From the NCBI GenBank assembly GCA_050952465.1, contig JBMNKZ010000007.1, forward strand, positions 62,001-126,000: a stretch of 64,000 nt of DNA. The letters run 5' to 3'. Source of the stretch: DUPU01 sp050952465 (GTDB lineage: Bacteria; Bacillota; Dehalobacteriia; Dehalobacteriales; Dehalobacteriaceae). Positions within the stretch are counted from its first letter, which is position 1; the number at the start of each line of letters is the position of its first letter. The notes under the pieces were generated by a model. That model saw nothing but the letters and a program-made list of their open reading frames with translations, was not told the DNA's origin and did not search any database. Positions 16,632-25,582 of this stretch are shown here, in pieces. The translations under genes and the position numbers were made by a program.

Positions 16632-17462
16632 TTAAAAAACAGCCTTCGAAATTCCTTGTTTATTTATCTGATGTGCCCTGAATTTCTTCTTCAGGCTTTC
16701 AACTGATATGGCCAGTCCTGTTGATTCACCGTTGTCTTTGTTTTGTGCTGATTCCAAAACAGCAAAAACTATACCGATAACTTCACCCTGACTGTTTATA
16801 ACCGGGCTGCCGCTGCTCCCTTTATAGATAAAACTCTCAATTGCAATAACAGGTTCTGTCCATCTTTCAAGCATTATTTGTCCTGAGACTAAACCAGTGG
16901 AAACTACAAAAGGAAATCCCAGCGGATTTCCGATAATTAAAACTTTGCTGCCGGATTTAACAGCTTTATCTGCCAGTTCCAGCTTAGGCAAACTTTGTCC
17001 TTCAATTTTAATCAAAGCCAAATCTATATCAGGAAAGGCCCTCCACTTGGTGCTGACATATATTTCTCCTTGGGGAAACCTTACGATTACAACTTTCGCA
17101 TCGCTAACAACATGAAAATTTGTTACTATCAATCCCTCTGAATCAATATTAAATCCCGTCCCTCTTGATTGTCCGGCCTCAACTAAAACTACCGCTTTCT
17201 TAAAGGCCTGAACCTCAGGCAATTGCTTCAGTTCTCCCGATTGGGATAAAAAACCCAGTTGAGGAAAGCTGTAAGCTCTAAAAAAATTACCAACAAGAAT
17301 TGTCATAAAAATAATAACAGTAATAAATCCGATTAACCTGAATCCCGGTGTTTTTTCGGTGCCCTGCTGTTTCTGCACCGGTATTATCTCTTCATCATCA
17401 TATGCATTATTCAATTCTTCTATCAAGTCTGCATCAAGGTTTTCTTTATCTTCAGCACTCAA
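16632..17462 (-). CDS. Membrane-anchored trypsin-like serine protease
   Basis: Extracytoplasmic S1C-type protease with a single N-terminal membrane anchor (IGFITVIIFMTILVGNFF, about residues 43-60) and no PDZ domain. The triad is visible: His in TNFHVVSD, Asp in PDIDLALIKIEG, and the nucleophile in YKGSSGSPVIN. It probably acts in envelope quality control. The start shown is TTG at 17462, but the frame stays open upstream and reads NKKANYWDIP before it. GGGAGAGGG lies a few bases before an ATA at 17495 where an ATG would be expected, so the true start may be ATA or a mutated ATG. Parts of this gene survive as relics at 15.8-15.9 kb. Confidence 0.85.
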   Translation of the reverse strand: MSAEDKENLDADLIEELNNAYDDEEIIPVQKQQGTEKTPGFRLIGFITVIIFMTILVGNFFRAYSFPQLGFLSQSGELKQLPEVQAFKKAVVLVEAGQSRGTGFNIDSEGLIVTNFHVVSDAKVVIVRFPQGEIYVSTKWRAFPDIDLALIKIEGQSLPKLELADKAVKSGSKVLIIGNPLGFPFVVSTGLVSGQIMLERWTEPVIAIESFIYKGSSGSPVINSQGEVIGIVFAVLESAQNKDNGESTGLAISVESLKKKFRAHQINKQGISKAVF

Positions 17463-17624
17463 AGGTATATCCCAGTAGTTGGCTTTCTTATTTATATCAA
17501 GCCCTCTCCCTTCCCAATGTCTTTCCCTGTTACCTTTGTCCCTTGTCTATTCCATTCTACTTATTTTTTATATTTTCCTTCAAGAATTTAATAATAGATC
17601 ATCTTTTCTGTAGAACGTGAAGGA

Positions 17625-18143
17625 TTAATCCTGTACCTGGATTAAACTGTTAACCTGTAAATTCTTAGGGATACTTTCCCTGCCCTTAAGATAAACCAGT
17701 TCAAGAAGAAAACTAAAACCCATTACTAAAGCATTAACACCTTGAACAAGGTTAAAGGCAGCCTTAGCAGTACCTCCTGTAGCCAAAACATCATCAATAA
17801 TTAATACATTAGAAGTGGAATCAAGATTAATTAAGTTAGCTTCAAAAACATCACATCCGTATTCTTTAACGGATTCTATCCTATGGGTAAAGCTGGGCAA
17901 CTTGCCTGCCTTTCTCAACGGAATAAATCCTGCCCCTAAATGATAAGCTACCGCGGAACCAAGAATAAATCCTCTTGCTTCCATAGAAACAACATGTGTT
18001 ATTCCCTTGTCCATAAAAGGCTCAGCCATTGCTTTAATAGCTTTTTGAAACATTTCTTTATCTGCTAATAAAGGGGTAATATCCTTAAATTTAATACCCG
18101 GTGAAGGGAAATCATTAATAGTTCTTATATAATCGATAAACAT
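17625..18143 (-). CDS. apt: Adenine phosphoribosyltransferase
   Basis: Converts adenine and PRPP to AMP in purine salvage. The 172-residue length is standard. PSPGIKFKDITPLL near the N terminus, SMEARGFILGSAVAYHLGAG and the PRPP-binding VLIIDDVLATGGTA (about residues 116-129) are all typical of Apt. GAGAAGG precedes the ATG. The NCS2 permease gene lies immediately upstream on the same strand, so uptake and salvage of purines are probably coordinated. Confidence 0.96.
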   Translation of the reverse strand: MFIDYIRTINDFPSPGIKFKDITPLLADKEMFQKAIKAMAEPFMDKGITHVVSMEARGFILGSAVAYHLGAGFIPLRKAGKLPSFTHRIESVKEYGCDVFEANLINLDSTSNVLIIDDVLATGGTAKAAFNLVQGVNALVMGFSFLLELVYLKGRESIPKNLQVNSLIQVQD

Positions 18144-18225
18144 TTTAATTACCTTCTCTTTTTTTTGCTTTAAAACATTATATTTAATAAGTTGAATTCG
18201 TTCTTAATCATTTATCTTTCCTTTA

Positions 18226-19656
18226 CTAATGGGGCAGAACAGCAAATCTTATAATAAATAATGCAGCCAGAACAAAAACAATAGGATGTATTTCTTTAAA
18301 CTTTCCTGTAGCAATCTTGACTATGGGATAAAATATTATTCCTGCAGCAATGCCATTAGCTATACTATAGCTGAAAGGCATGATGGCAATAGTAAAGAAA
18401 GCAGGTAATGCTTCTGTAAAGTCACTAAAATTAATTTTGGTTATCGCGCCCATCATAAGAACCCCTACGATGACTAATGCCGGGGCGGTTGCCTCTGCCG
18501 GGATTATTCCCACCAGCCCGCTGAAGAATAAAGCAAGAATAAATAAGATGCCCACGGTGAAGGAGGTAAGACCTGTTCTTCCTCCCTCTGTTATACCTGC
18601 GGAAGATTCTACGTAAGTAACTACAGTACTGGTACCAAGTGCTGCTCCGGCAGTTGTTGCTACGGCATCTGATAATAGTGCCCTATTCATATTTTTTACT
18701 CTGCCGTCTGCATCCAGCATATTAGCTTTTTGGGCCGTACCTACTAACGTTCCGATTGTATCAAATAAATCAACAAGGCTAAAAGTAATAACCACCATCA
18801 CAACACTTGTGACTGCTCCGATAAGACCTACGCCAAGACCGCTATTACCAAGGAGCCCCTTAAAATCCATTTGCAAAAAAGTCGGGGCAAGTGACGGCGG
18901 GGCACTTAAAACATTAATCCCCGTGAGATTAGTGATGCCAAAAGGAATACCAACTATGGCGGTAAGGATAATTCCTATTAAAATAGCTCCTTTTATCCCT
19001 CTTGACATTAAAATAGCAGTAATAGCAATCCCGGTAATGGTAACTATGGTGCCGGGTCGGGTAAAAGTTCCAAAACTAACCAGTGTTTCCGGATTTGCTA
19101 TGATGATGCCTCCGCTTTTTAGGCCGATTAAAGCAATAAACAGGCCAATACCACCGGATATTGCCAGCTTCAGGTTATGGGGAAGGGCATCAACAATTTT
19201 TTCTCGTATTGCCGTCACCGTAATAATAATAAACAATATCCCGGAAATAAAGACAGCTGCCAATGCTTGCTGCCAGGTATAGCCTAAGGTAAGGCAGACA
19301 CTAAAAGTAAAAAATGCATTTAATCCCATCCCGGGTGCTTGTGCAAAAGGCAGGTTGGCATATAAGGCCATAATTAAGGTTCCTACCGCTGCAGCAAGAC
19401 AGGTAGCAGCAAAAACAGATGCCACTACAGAATCGTTAATGGCATTGAAAACGGCTGCCCCATCCCCAGCAATACCCTGTTCGTTCATACCCGCAAATTT
19501 TAAAATATTGGGATTTACAAATATGATATAGGCCATGGTAATAAATGTAGTGACTCCGGCCAATATTTCTGTTCTGGCTGTAGTACCGTTTTCAGATAAT
19601 TTAAAATATGAGTCTAAAAAACCCTGATTAGCATTCTTCGGACGAAATTGCTTCAT
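18226..19656 (-). CDS. NCS2-family purine permease (AzgA/PbuG type)
   Basis: Proton-linked importer of purine bases, most like hypoxanthine/guanine/adenine carriers. The 476 residues form about 12-14 membrane segments. Signature pieces are TEILAGVTTFITMAYIIFVN, PFAQAPGMGLNAFFTF and the SLVDLFDTIGTLVGTA segment with the conserved Asp-Thr-Ile-Gly. AGGAGGT lies 7 bases before the ATG at 19656; an ATG three codons earlier overlaps that site and is unlikely. The downstream gene is apt. I looked for a purine riboswitch in the 220-base leader and saw none. Confidence 0.92.
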   Translation of the reverse strand: MKQFRPKNANQGFLDSYFKLSENGTTARTEILAGVTTFITMAYIIFVNPNILKFAGMNEQGIAGDGAAVFNAINDSVVASVFAATCLAAAVGTLIMALYANLPFAQAPGMGLNAFFTFSVCLTLGYTWQQALAAVFISGILFIIITVTAIREKIVDALPHNLKLAISGGIGLFIALIGLKSGGIIIANPETLVSFGTFTRPGTIVTITGIAITAILMSRGIKGAILIGIILTAIVGIPFGITNLTGINVLSAPPSLAPTFLQMDFKGLLGNSGLGVGLIGAVTSVVMVVITFSLVDLFDTIGTLVGTAQKANMLDADGRVKNMNRALLSDAVATTAGAALGTSTVVTYVESSAGITEGGRTGLTSFTVGILFILALFFSGLVGIIPAEATAPALVIVGVLMMGAITKINFSDFTEALPAFFTIAIMPFSYSIANGIAAGIIFYPIVKIATGKFKEIHPIVFVLAALFIIRFAVLPH

Positions 19657-19788
19657 GATATGCACCTCCTAAGCTAAGATCCGCATACTAGTTTGTGAGT
19701 AAATTTCTTGGAGCAGAACTCTTAAATTATAGTATCAGAATTATCCGAATCCAATATTCACTTTTTGTAATATTTAAGTATTCGGAAG

Positions 19789-19862
19789 AACACAAGGGGA
19801 CGGTTCTGCTGTGTCAAAGCCAGTTAACATAGATGACACAATAGAACCGTCCCCTTGTGTTT
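19789..19862. repeat. Dispersed GGGGACGG palindromic repeat, copy with both arms
   Basis: AACACAAGGGGACGGTTCT...TGTGTCA and its nearly perfect inverse TGACACA...AGAACCGTCCCCTTGTGTTT flank about 18 bases. This is the cleanest copy of a family also seen near 29.98, 36.25, 49.16, 57.64 and 60.28 kb. Such units are common between genes of Peptococcaceae-type genomes and probably fold into long hairpins; here it lies between two minus-strand genes. Confidence 0.8.
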
Positions 19863-19881
19863 GCAAGCCGGAAAAATAAAC

Positions 19882-21228
19882 TTATTCAATATGATAAGAC
19901 AGTTTTCTTGCTAATCTCCCTAGAGAATTCATAAAACCAAAACGAGCAATCTTTGAAATAACTTTGCCAAATTTTCGATAGAATAAATTAAATAAAATAT
20001 AAGGCACTTTTTGCTTCGGATGATCCGGTATTCTCTTCAAAATATTTTTAAAAGAGTAAAACTCTTTATAAATCCATAAATAACCCTTCAGCAATTCTTC
20101 CTGGGTCATCTGTTTCGGGGCAAAGACCACGTTTGCCGTATTATAATGACTTAAATCAAAATCAGTGATCCTTCCCTCTTCTAAGAACCTTTGATATAAA
20201 ACTGTTCCGGGATAGGGAGTGAGAATGTGCGCTGTCATTGTTTCCACTTTGTTTTTTACCAACCAGTCCAGCGTGTTTTGAAACACATCGGGAGAATCAT
20301 GATCAAAGCCAAAGACCAGACTGGCATTTATCATAATACCCCGTTTATGCAGCTCATCAATTAAGCGCTCATAATTTTCCCTCTTATTTTGGAACTTTTG
20401 CACACTTTGAACGGACTGTTCATTAATTGACTCGAATCCGATAAACAGGCTTTGGCAGCCACTTTCTTGCATTAGATCCAATAAATCCGGATGATTAAGG
20501 ATATTCGCTGATACGGCGGCATTCCATTTAAGACCAAGGGGTTTTATTTCCTTAAGAAATGCTTTTGCCCAGGGAATATTGCCAATCAGGTTATCATCAA
20601 TGAACATGACGTGTTTGGTTTTTAGCAGTTTTATCTCCTCAATTACATTGGCTATGGGTCGATTACGATATTGATGGTGTACATAGGCACAGCTATTATA
20701 GCAGAATTCACATTTAAAGGGGCACCCACGGCTGGCCACGATGATGTTGGTATAAAGGTATTTTCCCGTTGGGATCAGACTTCGGCGGGGAATCGGAATT
20801 TTGCCGGGGTCAGCTATTGTCTTGGAGTAGTACTTTGGTTTCAGCTGACCGGTGCTTACGTCAGAAAGAATTTGATGCCAAACATTTTCCGCCTCTCCAA
20901 TACAAACAGCATCCGCAAACTGCAAGGCTTCCTCAGGATTCGCACTAACATGAATCCCCCCAAGGATAACCGGTACATTTTTCTTGCGATAATACTGGGC
21001 AATTTGATAAGCCCGTTTGGAGGTATCAACATTTACTGTAATTCCGACTAAATCAGGAGAATCTGAAAAGCAAAGGGGATGTACATTTTCATCTTCAATG
21101 GAAATTACGTATTCCTCCGGAGTCAAAGCAGCTAATACCAACAGGGACAAGGACGGTGCCATTAAGCGTTTAAACTCTGAATCCATTGGTCTAAGGCTCA
21201 TTTTTGGTTGGATTAGTTTTACTATCAT
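19882..21228 (-). CDS. B12-binding radical SAM protein
   Basis: Cobalamin-dependent radical-SAM enzyme of about 448 residues. The N-terminal half carries a B12-binding-type Rossmann fold (DLVGITVNVDTSKRAYQIAQ, VILGGIHVSANPEEAL, CIGEAE). The 4Fe-4S/SAM motif CPFKCEFC (C-x3-C-x2-C) sits near residue 170, followed by VMFIDDNLIG, FIGFESI and the LTPYPGT C-terminal segment. ATG at 21228 follows GAAGGGG; a longer frame from 21279 overlaps the next gene and is rejected. Such proteins catalyse methylations or rearrangements of lipids, hopanoids or cofactors; the substrate here is unknown. A 66-base relic of a relative lies at 13561-13626. Confidence 0.9.
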   Translation of the reverse strand: MIVKLIQPKMSLRPMDSEFKRLMAPSLSLLVLAALTPEEYVISIEDENVHPLCFSDSPDLVGITVNVDTSKRAYQIAQYYRKKNVPVILGGIHVSANPEEALQFADAVCIGEAENVWHQILSDVSTGQLKPKYYSKTIADPGKIPIPRRSLIPTGKYLYTNIIVASRGCPFKCEFCYNSCAYVHHQYRNRPIANVIEEIKLLKTKHVMFIDDNLIGNIPWAKAFLKEIKPLGLKWNAAVSANILNHPDLLDLMQESGCQSLFIGFESINEQSVQSVQKFQNKRENYERLIDELHKRGIMINASLVFGFDHDSPDVFQNTLDWLVKNKVETMTAHILTPYPGTVLYQRFLEEGRITDFDLSHYNTANVVFAPKQMTQEELLKGYLWIYKEFYSFKNILKRIPDHPKQKVPYILFNLFYRKFGKVISKIARFGFMNSLGRLARKLSYHIE

Positions 21229-21241
21229 TATCTTGCCCCTT

Positions 21242-21478
21242 CTATTCAGAACTGTTATTAATTGGGGTATCTGCGTCACTTTTATATTCTAAAATATCTC
21301 CGGGTTGACATTCCAAAGCCTTACAAATCGCATCTAAAGTTGATAGTCGAATCGCCTTTGCCTTTCCGTTTTTCAATATAGAAAGATTGGCCATTGTTAT
21401 ACCAACCCTCTCCGAAAGCTCTGTGACACTCATTTTCCTTTTAGCCAACATCACATCAATATTGATTATAATTGCCAT
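21242..21478 (-). CDS. XRE/Cro-type HTH regulator (YozG-like)
   Basis: A 78-residue single-domain DNA-binding protein. The helix-turn-helix runs over MSVTELSERVGITMANLSILKNG (about residues 15-37), followed by LSTLDAICKALECQPGDILEY, typical of the short YozG/HTH_26 group. GAGGTGAAAAAT directly precedes the ATG at 21478. It lies 10 bases downstream of the DUF2975 membrane protein; this two-gene arrangement is widespread in Firmicutes, where the pair is thought to form a membrane-linked regulatory unit. Confidence 0.88.
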   Translation of the reverse strand: MAIIINIDVMLAKRKMSVTELSERVGITMANLSILKNGKAKAIRLSTLDAICKALECQPGDILEYKSDADTPINNSSE

Positions 21479-21488
21479 ATTTTTCACC

Positions 21489-21962
21489 TCAGATCGTTAA
21501 ATCATTTTCAGTTTTTATATCAATGGCATGTTTCAATAGCTTTTCAAGAACAGCGGCAAAGACCGCAATCACCAGGGAAGCAAAGATAGGGACCATAGCG
21601 AATATTATGGCACCTGGTGCATCGTCTAGATCTGCTAAGCGAAAAACGAATGGCATAATTACCACATACAAACCACTGATTGTTATTGCACAGAATTTGA
21701 TATTTTTGAGAGCTTTCACAGACAATTTAGAGAAAGCTTGGTCCTTATCAATATAGATTAAAAGTTTAAAAGCCTGATACAATGCAAAGAAAAACGGTAT
21801 CACTGATAAATACAAACCCATTATAATGGGATATAGCATAGGGGCGTAATCTGGATTTGCCGGATTATTAGCTAACCAAGGCAACCCAAATATACACAAA
21901 GCAAGGACCGGAAGTCCCATCAGAACAACAACGGACTTTAAAAAAAGTGTTTCTCGTTTCAT
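21489..21962 (-). CDS. DUF2975 membrane protein
   Basis: A 157-residue protein with four hydrophobic segments (near residues 10-30, 45-65, 88-110, 122-143), matching DUF2975: GLPVLALCIFGLPWLA, FFFALYQAFKLL, and the DKDQAFSKLSVKALKNIK loop between segments 2 and 3. The ATG at 21962 follows GAGGTG with normal spacing. It is the partner of the small HTH regulator immediately downstream. Function unknown; sequestration or signal transfer to the HTH protein is a plausible inference. Confidence 0.85.
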   Translation of the reverse strand: MKRETLFLKSVVVLMGLPVLALCIFGLPWLANNPANPDYAPMLYPIIMGLYLSVIPFFFALYQAFKLLIYIDKDQAFSKLSVKALKNIKFCAITISGLYVVIMPFVFRLADLDDAPGAIIFAMVPIFASLVIAVFAAVLEKLLKHAIDIKTENDLTI

Positions 21963-22082
21963 ATAAAGCACCTCACCGATTTATTGATAATATCATTTTA
22001 ACACACTTTTATCGTTTTGCAATATATTAATATCGATTATCATAACATTTTTGCCCTAATACAATTATTTTAGGCAAAGATA

Positions 22083-22107
22083 AAGAGCATTCTCAAAAAA
22101 TGCTCTT
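22083..22107 (-). terminator. Hairpin after the LCP gene
   Basis: AAGAGCATT (22083-22091) and AATGCTCTT (22099-22107) form a nine-base stem just after the LCP stop codon; on the minus strand the stem is followed by TATCTTTG, a modest T-rich tail. Confidence 0.55.
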
Positions 22108-22109
22108 AA

Positions 22110-23015
22110 CTATTTCCTCTCCATATCAGGTTTCCAATAACATATACCCTTCCACTCATAAAATGTGCCAGGCAGGGTCTTAAGTTCAATATCTTTTTCA
22201 TCGAGTTTTTTAACGGTATTAATTAACCAAATCATATCTTTAATTGATAAATCTGTGGTTATATGTTCTTTAAATTTTAAGGCCATCAAAGATATTTCCA
22301 GCAGATTCTGTTTTTCTTTTATTTGCCGAAACAAGGCTTTCGCCATTTGTTGTTGCCTTTGTACCCGGGCTATATCACCTAAAGGTTCCTTCCGGTGCCG
22401 AATTAAGGCATAAGCATGTTCCCCGTCTAAAATTTGTCGGCCTTTTTTTATTAAATAACGTCCGGACTGAATATCTTTCTCCACATCCATCTCTACCCCG
22501 CCTACAGCATCAATTAAATAGGCAAAGCCCTGATAATCCAATTTCACATATTTATCTATCGTGAGCGACAGAAAGTTTTCTAGGGTTTCGATGGTTAATT
22601 CCATGTCTCCAAAGGCATAGGCATGATTTACCTTATCCTGGCCCCGTCCGGGGATTTCCACTAATGTATCCCTTGGGATAGAGAGGGCATGTACTTTTTG
22701 CTTCTCTGCATCAAATTGGACGAGAATGATGGTATCTGTCCGTCCTTTTTCTTTACGGACACCCCCGCCGGGAAACACTCCAGCATCAATGCCTACTAAA
22801 AGAATATTCATATTTTTCGAGATGCCAGGTTTTTTCTGTGCTTCTTTAAATTGGTCTTTATTACTATTGTTCTTGTTATTGCTCCTATTATCATTCTCAG
22901 TGTTTACTTCCGAGCCAGCCGGTTTTGATAATAAATTATCCATGGCAGCAAAACTAAACCCTAAAGAAAGTAAGAAAAGTACTAAGCCGATCCAGATGAT
23001 TTTCCTTAATTTCAT
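22110..23015 (-). CDS. LytR-CpsA-Psr (LCP) family protein
   Basis: Attaches undecaprenyl-linked polymers such as teichoic acid or capsule to peptidoglycan outside the membrane. 301 residues: an N-terminal anchor (IIWIGLVLFLLSLGFSFA), an Asn-rich linker (about 38-60), then the LCP domain with NILLVGID, GRTDTIILVQ, SIPRDTLVEIPGRGQDKVNHAYAFG split over two motifs, AVGGVEMDV and YALIRHRKEPLGDIARVQRQQ. The conserved Asp and Arg residues of the pyrophosphate site are in place. The C terminus is short. It is followed by rfbA and a broken polymerase gene, fitting a surface-polymer locus. Confidence 0.93.
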   Translation of the reverse strand: MKLRKIIWIGLVLFLLSLGFSFAAMDNLLSKPAGSEVNTENDNRSNNKNNSNKDQFKEAQKKPGISKNMNILLVGIDAGVFPGGGVRKEKGRTDTIILVQFDAEKQKVHALSIPRDTLVEIPGRGQDKVNHAYAFGDMELTIETLENFLSLTIDKYVKLDYQGFAYLIDAVGGVEMDVEKDIQSGRYLIKKGRQILDGEHAYALIRHRKEPLGDIARVQRQQQMAKALFRQIKEKQNLLEISLMALKFKEHITTDLSIKDMIWLINTVKKLDEKDIELKTLPGTFYEWKGICYWKPDMERK

Positions 23016-23090
23016 GAAAAAGCCATTTCCCTTCTCCCAATCTTCTAGTCCATAATATTCTCTAATAGAGCAGAAGGTGTGGAAGGGCTA

Positions 23091-23963
23091 TTAGTTTTCC
23101 CTTGCCAGAAGCTGCAGCAAATAATCCTGATAACTTCCCTTGGGCAGTCCGTTAATTAACTGAACAAACTGGAATTTGCTGATAAAACCCATAGCAAAAG
23201 CAATTTCTTCAATACAAGCGATTTTCTCTCCCTGCATCTTTTCAATGACCGCGATGTAATTGGCCGCATCCAGCATACTCTTGGGAGTTCCGGTATCAAA
23301 CCACGCGATCCCCCGGCCCATAACCTGAACATTTAATTCTCCCAGTTTTAGATACTCCCGGTTCAAATCAGTAATTTCCAGTTCCCCTCTGGGGGAGGGA
23401 TTTAGCTTTTTGGCCAGATCCACAACCTTTTCATCATAAAAATACAGTCCCGGCACGATATAGTTTGATTTCGGGCGGACCGGTTTTTCCTCCAAGCTTA
23501 AAACCTTTCCCTCTTGATTAAATTCAACCACCCCGAAGCGTCCCGGCTCGTCTACCCAATAAGCAAAAATTAAGGCCCCGCTTTTTAATGTACCGGCTTT
23601 TTGCAAAAGCTTTGGCAGATTGTTCCCGTAAAACACATTATCTCCTAAGATTAAACAGACTGGTTTCCGATCAATAAATTCCTCACCAATGGCAAAAGCC
23701 TGGGCAATACCCTTTGGCTTTTCTTCCACCTGGTAAAAAATATTCAGACCAAGTCTCATCCCGTTTCCTAAAATGTTCTGGTAATGAGGTAAATCTTTCG
23801 GGGTGGAAATAATTAAGATTTCTCTGATTCCGCACAACATCAATGTAGCCAGAGGATAGTATATCATCGGTTTATCATAAACAGGCAATAACTGCTTGTT
23901 TACTATTTGAGTATTTGGATACAACCTGGTTCCAGCCCCGCCGGCCAGAATAATACCTTTCAT
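23091..23963 (-). CDS. rfbA: Glucose-1-phosphate thymidylyltransferase
   Basis: Forms dTDP-glucose from glucose 1-phosphate and dTTP, the first step to dTDP-rhamnose and other deoxysugars. The 290 residues include the nucleotide loop GGAGTRLYPNTQIVNKQLLP, VYDKPMIYYPL, LGDNVFYG, EKPVRPKSNYIVPGLYFYD and the C-terminal GSYQDYLLQL, all typical of RfbA/RmlA. AAAGGAG precedes the ATG. rfbB and rfbD are not in this window; an rfbC-like epimerase is, at 55.8 kb. Confidence 0.96.
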   Translation of the reverse strand: MKGIILAGGAGTRLYPNTQIVNKQLLPVYDKPMIYYPLATLMLCGIREILIISTPKDLPHYQNILGNGMRLGLNIFYQVEEKPKGIAQAFAIGEEFIDRKPVCLILGDNVFYGNNLPKLLQKAGTLKSGALIFAYWVDEPGRFGVVEFNQEGKVLSLEEKPVRPKSNYIVPGLYFYDEKVVDLAKKLNPSPRGELEITDLNREYLKLGELNVQVMGRGIAWFDTGTPKSMLDAANYIAVIEKMQGEKIACIEEIAFAMGFISKFQFVQLINGLPKGSYQDYLLQLLAREN

Positions 23964-24015
23964 TTACAATTCTCCTTTGGACAGGGAAGTTCTAATACAA
24001 GATATTCGGCCAAGC

Positions 24016-25358
24016 TTAATTTGGTGCAAAGTCATGTTGTTCTGATACATTAATTACACATAAGGCTAAACTTAAAAGAATCCACATATGAGCCGATGAC
24101 ATGATGGAACCATTACTTATTACACCAAGGGAAAACATGCACAAAGAAATGATTAAACCTTCAGACCACATTTGTAAGTTTCGGTGCCTGGAATTGCAAA
24201 AGATTTTAAATAAATCCCAAAGCATTCTGGCAAAGAATAATAATAACAAAACCCAAATAATTACACCATAATCCACCAATACCTCAACCCACCAGTTATG
24301 CATTTTTATAAACCCAAAGGTTTCGTCTTGGTACTGCTCCATTATAAATTGGGAACTTCCTGCACCTACCCCAAGGCCGTAAGTATCTTTTAACATATCT
24401 AATCCTTTTAAAATTAATATTTTACGTACCCGGATAGAGCTATCATTATCCCAATTTACAAAAACAGACATTACTTGTTCTTTTAATTGATTGGGGGCTA
24501 AATCAGCATGTTGATTTTCCAAGGGATAAATAAAGCCCGCTAAAATGATCACAATAACGACACCAATAATAGTCCTTTTGATCATATCCCGGAAGAGCCG
24601 TCCCCAATATTGAATCCGGTAAAATTGTCCCCAATGTTGGATCACCGATAAAACGATAGCAAGCACCAATCCCAGAATCATGGCCATCATATTAGCCCGG
24701 GATGTCGAGGCAGTGATGAGATACAGACCAAGTGCCAAAATCCCAAAACTACAAAACATCATTGGTCTATTTTTCTGGTATTTCCCCCATACATAAAGCA
24801 AGGGCAGGTACATAGAGAGATAGGTGGCAAAATTATTGGGATGGCCAAAAGTGCCGATGACTGGAAGGAGGTTATGTTTTAAATAATATTGGGGAAAGCT
24901 GCCATAGAGATGATAACCGCCTGTTAATTCCCAAATACCTAAGAAGACTTCCACAAAAAGAACCAGGATCTGTGCTAGAAAAATAGCTTTTAGATCCTCT
25001 ATGTTGGAAAAATAAAATACTGTAAAGAATATCACTAAGCATCCTAAGCCTAGATAAAACAAATGCTTTAAGCTAAATAAGATGCTGGGAGCTCATAGCA
25101 AAGAAAAAAACCCCATAATAACCAAAGGCCAAAAAAAATAAAGTATGGCTGTATCCGGAAAGCCCACTTTATCTTCTGTCCTTGGACTAATCTTAGTGAA
25201 AATATTGCCATGAACAAAATGCCATGTAGGGCGAGGAGCACCCGATAGGCAAATAAATGCGGCATCGTGTACCAGGATAGATAAGGACCAAAATAAGCAG
25301 AAATGAGAGTTGCGATCCAAAGATACCTTAAAAAATTTATGTCTTTCAATTCTCTCAC
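24016..25358 (-). pseudogene. O-antigen ligase/polymerase-type gene with a frameshift and a nonsense codon
   Basis: Two open pieces, 25068-25358 (96 residues) and 24016-25062 (348 residues), make one multi-spanning protein of the O-antigen ligase/Wzy group (GTFGHPNNFATYLSMYLPLL; ASTSRANMMAMILG; SIRVRKILILKGLDML). Frame 1 reads LLWGFF and then derails at a run of seven T (25104-25110). The other frame continues GFFSLL-stop-APSILFSLKHLFYLG, where the TGA at 25093-25095 stands in place of a Trp codon. Two independent lesions make sequencing error less likely. It follows rfbA and LCP in transcription direction's upstream side, so polymerisation or ligation of that polymer may be lost. Confidence 0.8.
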
Positions 25359-25374
25359 CGCCTAAATGGCTATT

Positions 25375-25394
25375 TTGTCATAATATCTTATTCC
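25375..25394. repeat. Short palindromic intergenic repeat, copy 2
   Basis: These 20 bases are identical to 12507-12526, and the flanks remain similar for about 20 more bases, though the right arm is degenerate here. It lies just upstream of the broken polymerase gene. Confidence 0.5.
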
Positions 25395-25425
25395 GGCAAG
25401 ATGATTTGGGTGAAGAGCCGAGGAC

Positions 25426-25490
25426 AAAAAGTCCCTTTTATGTCATTCTGAATGGAGAGTTAGCGAAATGAAGAATTGTACTTTCAACGA
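25426..25490. repeat. Dispersed TGTCATTCTGA repeat
   Basis: The 30 bases 25426-25455 match, inverted, 52522-52551 with few changes, and the following GGAGAGTTAGCGAAATGAAG resembles a short repeat known widely in bacterial intergenic DNA. A related GTCATCCTG hairpin lies at 28485-28548. Confidence 0.5.
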
Positions 25491-25582
25491 CAGCTATGCT
25501 AGATAAAAATATTAATAATTTTGTATTAGTTAGGAAAGTGAGGGCAGGGTTCCCTCACTTCCTCAAATTTTGCTGCTGCCAT

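Noticed and set aside
19657..19790. Possible purine riboswitch upstream of the NCS2 permease gene
   Set aside because: The expected conserved core (paired loops with TATATG/GTTTGG-like pieces) is not visible; only AT-rich leader and a ribosome site are present.
25068..25110. TGA at 25093-25095 as a selenocysteine or recoded Trp codon
   Set aside because: A frameshift lies within 20 bases and no selenocysteine-type hairpin is evident; the site corresponds to a Trp in a hydrophobic loop, so mutation is simpler.
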